From positions 62,001 to 126,000 of the forward strand of contig JAGXGA010000029.1 of the NCBI GenBank assembly GCA_024636975.1: a stretch of 64,000 bases of DNA, given 5' to 3'. Of the stretch, positions 63,331-64,000 are shown one piece after another (position 1 is the first letter of the stretch; every line of letters begins with the position of its first letter). The notes beneath the pieces are model-generated. The model saw nothing but the letters and a program-made list of their open reading frames with translations, was not told where the DNA came from and did not search any database. This DNA comes from Mariniphaga sp. Its GTDB lineage: Bacteria > Bacteroidota > Bacteroidia > Bacteroidales > Prolixibacteraceae. The position numbers and the translations under genes were made by a program.

Positions 63331-64000
63331 ATGATTAATCCACGATTCTTAATAATTATGGCTGTTGGAGCTGTTGTCACAGGTGTGTTTACATGGCTGG
63401 TAACATTGCCTGTTTTCATTACTCCGCTTTACCGGTCGGAAGCCCTCATTTATGTTCCGCTAACCATTCCGTCGCGACAAATTGAACAGCAGGGAATAGG
63501 ATTTGCAAGCGACATAGAAATCGACGGTCACCTCCAGATCTTTCAATCGGCACGAATGCGTGACAGCCTGATCAAAAGGTATAATCTTGATCAGCAACTG
63601 AATGTCGATTTAGATGAAACCGGAGGGTTAAGCAGGCTTTATGAAAAAATAGACAGCCGGATAAAATTTGAAAAAACAAGGTTCAGTTCGGTAGCTGTAA
63701 TTGTACTGAATCCCGACCCCGTTCTGGCAGCTGAGATGGCAAATGTTATTGTTAATCTAGGCGATGTAATTAAAGAAGATATTCTTTATGAAAACCGCAG
63801 GAAAGCCTTTTTACAGTCTCAACAGCACTATGATACTAAATATCAAAGTGTGAAATTAATGGAACAAACGATCGACTCACTTGAAAATTCCCAAACCGAT
63901 TTAGGCAAAGGCAGCGAAATCTTCAGGTTAAAAAACCAATATGCCACAGAAATTCAGGAACTGGCATCACGCAAAAACCACCTCGAAATGGTGGAACGCG
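63331..64000 (+). CDS. Wzz/GNVR-type chain-length determinant protein (partial)
   Basis: The frame opens at ATG 63331 and runs off the window after 223 complete codons. An N-terminal transmembrane helix (about residues 7-32, IMAVGAVVTGVFTWLVTLPVF) is followed by YRSEALIYVPLTIPSRQ and a long helical coiled-coil region (from about 145). This is the layout of Wzz/GumC-like polysaccharide co-polymerases that set the chain length of surface glycans. Residues 85-120 (LSRLYEKIDSRIKFEKTRF) correspond to the usual periplasmic beta/alpha region. It probably opens an exopolysaccharide or O-antigen locus beyond the window. Confidence 0.8.
   Translation, partial: MINPRFLIIMAVGAVVTGVFTWLVTLPVFITPLYRSEALIYVPLTIPSRQIEQQGIGFASDIEIDGHLQIFQSARMRDSLIKRYNLDQQLNVDLDETGGLSRLYEKIDSRIKFEKTRFSSVAVIVLNPDPVLAAEMANVIVNLGDVIKEDILYENRRKAFLQSQQHYDTKYQSVKLMEQTIDSLENSQTDLGKGSEIFRLKNQYATEIQELASRKNHLEMVER

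Noticed and set aside
1-64000. tRNA and rRNA genes
   Set aside because: No T-loop-like GGTTCGAATCC blocks with matching acceptor stems and no rRNA-like stretches were recognised by eye; a covariance-model search would be decisive.

Overview
The window comes from a member of the Bacteroidota, most likely a polysaccharide-degrading, fermentative or facultatively anaerobic relative of the Marinilabiliales/Prolixibacteraceae. The evidence is a PorZ-type component of the type IX secretion system and proteins with type IX sorting tails, promoters of the Bacteroidota form TTTG-N20-TANNTTTG, a three-subunit succinate dehydrogenase/fumarate reductase with a single cytochrome b subunit, several glycan-degrading enzymes, and small dispersed repeats typical of such genomes. 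I saw no rRNA, tRNA or CRISPR array.

Layout. 0.1-6.7 kb (minus strand): a pectin-type catabolic cluster with a GH88 unsaturated uronyl hydrolase, a sugar isomerase-like TIM barrel, a PL11 rhamnogalacturonan lyase, a Gfo/Idh/MocA oxidoreductase and, beyond a repeat-filled gap, a short-chain dehydrogenase. 7-13 kb (plus): cobalamin-dependent methionine synthase metH behind a structured leader, a DUF1080 lipoprotein and a CPBP membrane protease. 13-19 kb (minus): a GH31 alpha-xylosidase-like enzyme and a GH2 beta-galactosidase-like lipoprotein, then an unknown protein. 19-23 kb (plus): rdgB, porZ, recO. 23-29.5 kb (minus): an export operon TetR - outer-membrane barrel - ABC ATPase - two FtsX-type permeases - LolA-like protein, interrupted by a four-helix-bundle gene framed by 25-bp inverted repeats. 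29.9-44.3 kb: a MEMO1-AMMECR1 fusion, small lipoproteins, a dCMP deaminase coupled to a CtpA-type protease, and a run of minus-strand hydrolases (DUF3160, C1 peptidase, LD-carboxypeptidase, esterase, HAD phosphatase, GH140-like enzyme). 44.5-50.7 kb: metG, an exported VOC protein and the sdhCAB operon behind a near-perfect promoter.

50.8-55.2 kb (minus) is the most interesting metabolic locus: a corrinoid protein, a MtaA/MtbA-like (UroD-fold) methyltransferase fused to two thioredoxin-like domains, a homocysteine methyltransferase and a CobW-family GTPase. Together they look like a corrinoid shuttle that moves methyl groups from an unknown donor to homocysteine, in a genome that also has full-length MetH. 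55.3-57 kb holds two DUF488 genes coupled to a dual-OB-like gene that is broken by an in-frame TGA.

57.3-63.2 kb: a GntP-family permease, then an A+T-rich six-gene block (a small two-helix membrane protein, a LolA-like protein, a YidD homologue with a signal peptide, and three TPR-type envelope proteins), then a decayed second copy of the last 220 bases of the permease gene. The block therefore sits between an intact and a degenerate copy of the same 3' end, and I regard it as an inserted or rearranged envelope module. The window ends inside a Wzz/GNVR-type chain-length protein, probably the start of a surface polysaccharide locus.

Three kinds of small repeat recur: heptamer arrays (TTYACTG)n that begin within a few bases of stop codons, REP-like palindromes (1.36 and 57.1 kb), and a 29-bp perfect palindrome at 29.7 kb.
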